NCBI GenBank assembly: GCA_035636095.1
Contig: DASPZU010000119.1
Span: forward strand, 1-54,181
Length of the DNA: 54,181 nt
Origin: Gp7-AA10 sp035636095
Lineage (GTDB): Bacteria > Acidobacteriota > Thermoanaerobaculia > Gp7-AA8
Direction of reading: 5' to 3'
In this document: piece after piece, positions 51,195 through 54,181 of the stretch
Layout: each line of letters starts with the position of its first letter
How positions within the stretch are numbered: the first letter of the stretch is position 1
Notes under the pieces: generated by a model
What the model was told of the DNA's origin: nothing
Seen by the model: only the letters and a program-made list of their open reading frames with translations
Database searches by the model: none
Made by a program: the position numbers and the translations under genes

Positions 51195-53918
51195 ATGCGT
51201 CGTTCCCTTTTCGCCAGTTTGATGCTGTTGGTGTGCACGTCCCTTTTTGCGGACGGCACGCAACTCGGAACCATCAGCGGCCGCGTCGTCGATCAATCGC
51301 AGGCGGCCATTCCTGGAGCAACGGTCGAAGCGACCAACACCGAGAAGGGGACGACCCGGCGAACGGTGACCGACGCCGACGGCAAGTACATCGTCCCTCT
51401 TCTGCATCCGGGGACCTACAAAGTCTCGATCTCGCTCGCCGGTTTCGATACCTTCATCGCGCAAAACGCGGTTGTGGAAGTTGGAAAAACGACCAGCATC
51501 AACGCGACCTTGAAGCTCACCTCGACCGCCGAAACGATCACGGTCCTGGGCGACGTGCCGGTGGTCGACAAAACCAACGCTTCCGACACCACCACCGTCT
51601 CGACGCAGCTCGCGCAACACCTGCCCATCGGTCGCACCTATCAGGCGCTGGCGCTGAGCGTGCCCGGCGTGGTGTTACCCGGGAACGCGAACGCCAACGC
51701 GAATTTCCACGGCGCGCTCTTCACCGACAACCTCTATCTCTTCGACGGGATCGACACCACCGATCCGACCACCGGCGGCTTCGGGCAGAACTTCACCTAC
51801 GAAGGCATTCAGGAAGTGCAGGTGACGACCTCCGGGGCCTCGGCTGAATTCGGTCGCGCCGTCGGCGGCATCATCAACGTCATCACCAAGAGCGGCACCA
51901 ACGAATTCAAGGGCTCGTACAGAGAGGTGGTGAACAACGATCAGTGGAATGCGCAGAACAAGGGCGTCAGTCCGACCTCCGGCGCTCGGTTTGCCAGAGT
52001 CAAATTCGACAGTCTGGTGCGCGTACACGCGGCCACCGTCGGCGGCCCGATCTGGAGGGACCACGCCTGGTTCTTCGGCGCCTACGAATGGGACAAGGCC
52101 CCCTCACCGCAGAGGCAGACCCTCGATCCGAAGACGCCACAGAATTTCGTCTCCGTTCCGCGCGATCATTTCTACGATGTGAAGGCAACATGGCAGGCGG
52201 CGCCCTCGAAGCTCATCGTGCTCAAAGCCAACGAATCGCCGACCGACGACATCGTCGTCGATCGCCACAACGGTGGCATCAACGCCATCCCGCGCTTCGC
52301 GGGCGACATCGGCGCCATGAACATTCAGAACCAGGGCAGCAAGTCACGCGCGCTGCAGTACTCCGGCGTGGCCATGAACATGCTGGCCATGGAGGCCGGT
52401 GTCGCGTCGTCGAAGATCCATATCGACTTCCGTCCCTTCGTGGCCGACACTCCGGTGCATCAGGATCTCAGCACCGGACTTTTCTACAACGGTCCGTCAA
52501 TTGTGGGCTTCCTGGAACGGACACGATCGCAGGCGGACTTCGCGACGAACTACTTCCGCGCCATCCGCGGCCAGACCCACGACTTCAAGATCGGCATCGA
52601 TTACCAAAGGGTGCGCTCGACGGTTTTTCAGCGCTTCGGCGGCAATCAACTCTACATCGACCGATCGTACGATCTTGCAGGTCAGACCTTTGTACCGTCG
52701 CAGCGCCGCGATTACGATGCGCCCATTCCTTCGAGCTCGCACGGTCGTAACACGGCCTTGTATGTGCTCGACAAATTCCAGATCGGTCACCTCTCGCTGA
52801 ACGTTGGTGTCCGCGGTGAGAAACAGACCGGGGAGAGCGACATCGCGGCCCAGGTCGTCGATACCTCAAACATCTCGCCGCGGATTTCGGGGACCTACGA
52901 CCTGCGGCGGGACGGCAAGCTGCTGGCCGTTGCGTCGTACGGTCGCTTCTATCAGAACATCCTGCAGCAATTCGACGATCAATTCGCGCTGCTGCCGCCG
53001 AAGACAAGCTTCGCAGTCTTCAACTGGGATGTGAACAACAACCGCTGGATCAATACCGGACACGAGACTCTGGCCGGAGGGAATGTCAGTGTCAAACGCA
53101 TCAAGCCGGTCTACCTCGACGAGTTCACGTTAGGCCTCGAGCGCCAGATCGGACGCAATGTCGGCGTCAGCCTGCGCGGCATTCATCGCAACTGGAAGAA
53201 CATCATCGATGACACCATTACGCTCTCGCCCGGCGGCACGATCGCGTCGCGAATCTTCGTGAACCTTCCCGAAGCCAGTCGTTCGTACAACGCGCTGGAA
53301 GCTGTCTTCAACAAGCGCTATTCGGATTGGGGAACGCAGGTCTCGTACACCTACTCCCGCAGCCGTGGAAACCAGTTCGGAACGATCAACTCCGATCTCG
53401 CGAATTTCGTCGGGGCGAAATGCCGTTCGGCAGTCGATCCCACCATCGGCGTGAACGGTGTCATCGATTGTCTGACCGCGGCCTCGACAAATCGCGAGGG
53501 CCTCGCGCCCTACGATCGCACGCATGTCGTACGTGCGTACAGCGCCTACCGCGTTCCCATCAAGATCATTCAGCTGGTCGTCTCACCGGTGGTGACAGTG
53601 CAGTCGGGCGATACCTATCAGCGCCAGACGACTCTGGCCGCACTCAGCTCGATCGGAGTCGCCACCGGCAATACGCTCACTTATTACTACGAACGGGCGG
53701 GATCCAGGCGGCTTCCCACAATCTATCAGCTCGACTTTGGGACGGAGGCGACATACCCGTTCTTCGGCGTCGAGGTGGGTTTGAAGGGCGAAGTCTTCAA
53801 CGTGACGAATGCACAGCGCCTGGTTCAGGCTACCCCGAACGGCGTGAGAGTGGGCACGTCACGCAACTCTTTTCAGGCGCCGCGGGCGTATCGCGTGACG
53901 GCACTGGTGCGGTTCTAG
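51195..53918 (+). CDS. TonB-dependent receptor with N-terminal carboxypeptidase-regulatory domain (Oar-like)
   Basis: A 907-residue outer-membrane protein. The signal peptide covers residues 1-20 and ends LFADG. A carboxypeptidase-regulatory-like beta sandwich spans about 24-115 (GTISGRVVDQSQAAIPGATV, DADGKYIVPLLHPGTYKVSI). A plug domain covers about 125-230 (LPIGRTYQALALSVPGVVLP, FDGIDTTDPTTGGFGQNFTY, GRAVGGIINVITKSGTNEFK). The rest is a beta-barrel ending in the expected aromatic residue (VTALVRF). This Oar-like architecture is common in Acidobacteria, where many paralogues occur; the ligand is unknown. A palindromic element follows the stop directly. Confidence 0.94.
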   Translation: MRRSLFASLMLLVCTSLFADGTQLGTISGRVVDQSQAAIPGATVEATNTEKGTTRRTVTDADGKYIVPLLHPGTYKVSISLAGFDTFIAQNAVVEVGKTTSINATLKLTSTAETITVLGDVPVVDKTNASDTTTVSTQLAQHLPIGRTYQALALSVPGVVLPGNANANANFHGALFTDNLYLFDGIDTTDPTTGGFGQNFTYEGIQEVQVTTSGASAEFGRAVGGIINVITKSGTNEFKGSYREVVNNDQWNAQNKGVSPTSGARFARVKFDSLVRVHAATVGGPIWRDHAWFFGAYEWDKAPSPQRQTLDPKTPQNFVSVPRDHFYDVKATWQAAPSKLIVLKANESPTDDIVVDRHNGGINAIPRFAGDIGAMNIQNQGSKSRALQYSGVAMNMLAMEAGVASSKIHIDFRPFVADTPVHQDLSTGLFYNGPSIVGFLERTRSQADFATNYFRAIRGQTHDFKIGIDYQRVRSTVFQRFGGNQLYIDRSYDLAGQTFVPSQRRDYDAPIPSSSHGRNTALYVLDKFQIGHLSLNVGVRGEKQTGESDIAAQVVDTSNISPRISGTYDLRRDGKLLAVASYGRFYQNILQQFDDQFALLPPKTSFAVFNWDVNNNRWINTGHETLAGGNVSVKRIKPVYLDEFTLGLERQIGRNVGVSLRGIHRNWKNIIDDTITLSPGGTIASRIFVNLPEASRSYNALEAVFNKRYSDWGTQVSYTYSRSRGNQFGTINSDLANFVGAKCRSAVDPTIGVNGVIDCLTAASTNREGLAPYDRTHVVRAYSAYRVPIKIIQLVVSPVVTVQSGDTYQRQTTLAALSSIGVATGNTLTYYYERAGSRRLPTIYQLDFGTEATYPFFGVEVGLKGEVFNVTNAQRLVQATPNGVRVGTSRNSFQAPRAYRVTALVRF

Positions 53919-54024
53919 TAGCCCCTCATCCGGCCCTTCTCCCCGCGAGCGGGGCGAAGGTCTCATAGTTCCCTCGCCCCGCGCAGCGGGGAGAGGGTGC
54001 CGCGAAGCGGCGGGTGAGGGGCTA
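53919..54024. repeat. CCCCTCA/TGAGGGG palindromic repeat between convergent genes
   Basis: The ends TAGCCCCTCA and TGAGGGGCTA are perfect inverted copies. Two inner hairpins are TTCTCCCCGCGAGCGGGGCGAA and CCTCGCCCCGCGCAGCGGGG, with a GCCGCGAAGCGGC stem near the right end. It fills the gap between the receptor stop and the convergent amidohydrolase stop; its last three bases (CTA) form that stop codon. It belongs to the same family as 11215-11468 and 17070-17140. Confidence 0.9.
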
Positions 54025-54181
54025 CTTCTTGACGATCGCCCCTTCCCGCATCACGAACACGACATGTTCCGTTTGCCGGATGTCGTCCAGCGGATTGCCG
54101 GGCACCGCGATGATGTCGGCGAGCTTTCCGGGCGCGATCGTGCCGACGCGGTCGTCGACGCCGAGGAGCGCGGCGGCGGCG
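54022..54181 (-). CDS. Amidohydrolase family protein, C-terminal end only
   Basis: The minus-strand frame runs in from the window edge and ends at TAG 54022-54024. The visible 52 residues (AAALLGVDDRVGTIAPGKLA, DIIAVPGNPLDDI, VVFVMREGAIVKK) match the end of imidazolonepropionase/prolidase-like amidohydrolases, which hydrolyse C-N bonds with one or two metals. The catalytic domain lies outside the window. The stop codon is supplied by the palindromic element. Confidence 0.88.
   Translation of the reverse strand, partial: AAAALLGVDDRVGTIAPGKLADIIAVPGNPLDDIRQTEHVVFVMREGAIVKK

Overview
The window is a 54 kb piece of a GC-rich bacterial chromosome with dense, mostly short operons. It has no rRNA, CRISPR array, prophage or intact transposase. 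The Oar-like TonB-dependent receptor with an N-terminal carboxypeptidase-regulatory domain, the many secreted S8 peptidases and beta-propellers, the DUF2911, DUF1761 and FYDLN-acid proteins, and a C-terminal secreted-protein domain I associate with Thermoanaerobaculia suggest an Acidobacteriota (Thermoanaerobaculia- or Vicinamibacteria-like) soil or sediment organism. This placement is inference; no marker gene was compared.

Layout. 1-7.1 kb: a GGDEF/EAL protein truncated by the window edge; a lower-GC block (S8 peptidase plus an IPTL-CTERM-type propeller) bounded by a perfect 52-bp direct repeat; an SDR oxidoreductase; two paralogous small secreted proteins. 7.5-13.9 kb: a swivel-first aconitase-family hydratase, a second S8 peptidase, and a MocR regulator whose start codon abuts that of a divergent PNPOx-like gene. 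13.9-19.8 kb: acyl-CoA dehydrogenase, MeaB GTPase, a short PheT carrying an in-frame palindromic repeat, a ZapB-like coiled coil, PgsA and tRNA-Leu(CAG). 20-28.7 kb: two secreted proteins with conserved C-terminal domains, a receiver protein, RsmI, an SpoU methyltransferase and HPt pair, a CaCA exchanger, an aminotransferase, a parvulin and small proteins. 28.7-35.8 kb: a cluster with a diheme cytochrome-c-peroxidase-like protein, methyltransferase, DUF5989, carbamoyltransferase, ferritin-like membrane protein, SGNH hydrolase and diheme cytochrome c. 35.8-43.3 kb: a REP/MITE-like element that truncates an AIM24 gene, tatC, tatA, an S41 protease, FYDLN protein, LemA, two TPM proteins, FolK and an M23 lipoprotein. 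43.3-54.2 kb: a small haem protein, DUF2911/TPR protein, threonine dehydratase, propeller protein, RadA, DinB, TMEM175, L-asparaginase, a broken winged-helix gene, a TonB receptor and an amidohydrolase cut by the window edge.

The most unusual feature is a set of at least eight GC- or AT-rich inverted-repeat elements. Five have arms with a 7-8 nt internal period; three belong to a CCCCTCACCC...GGGTGAGGGG family. Most lie directly after stop codons, as possible terminators. Three have apparently been co-opted into coding sequence: inside pheT, as the signal peptide of a TPM protein, and as the first codons of meaB. The second point of interest is the carbamoyltransferase/DUF5989/ferritin-like/SGNH cluster, a plausible uncharacterised cell-surface or lipid modification pathway.
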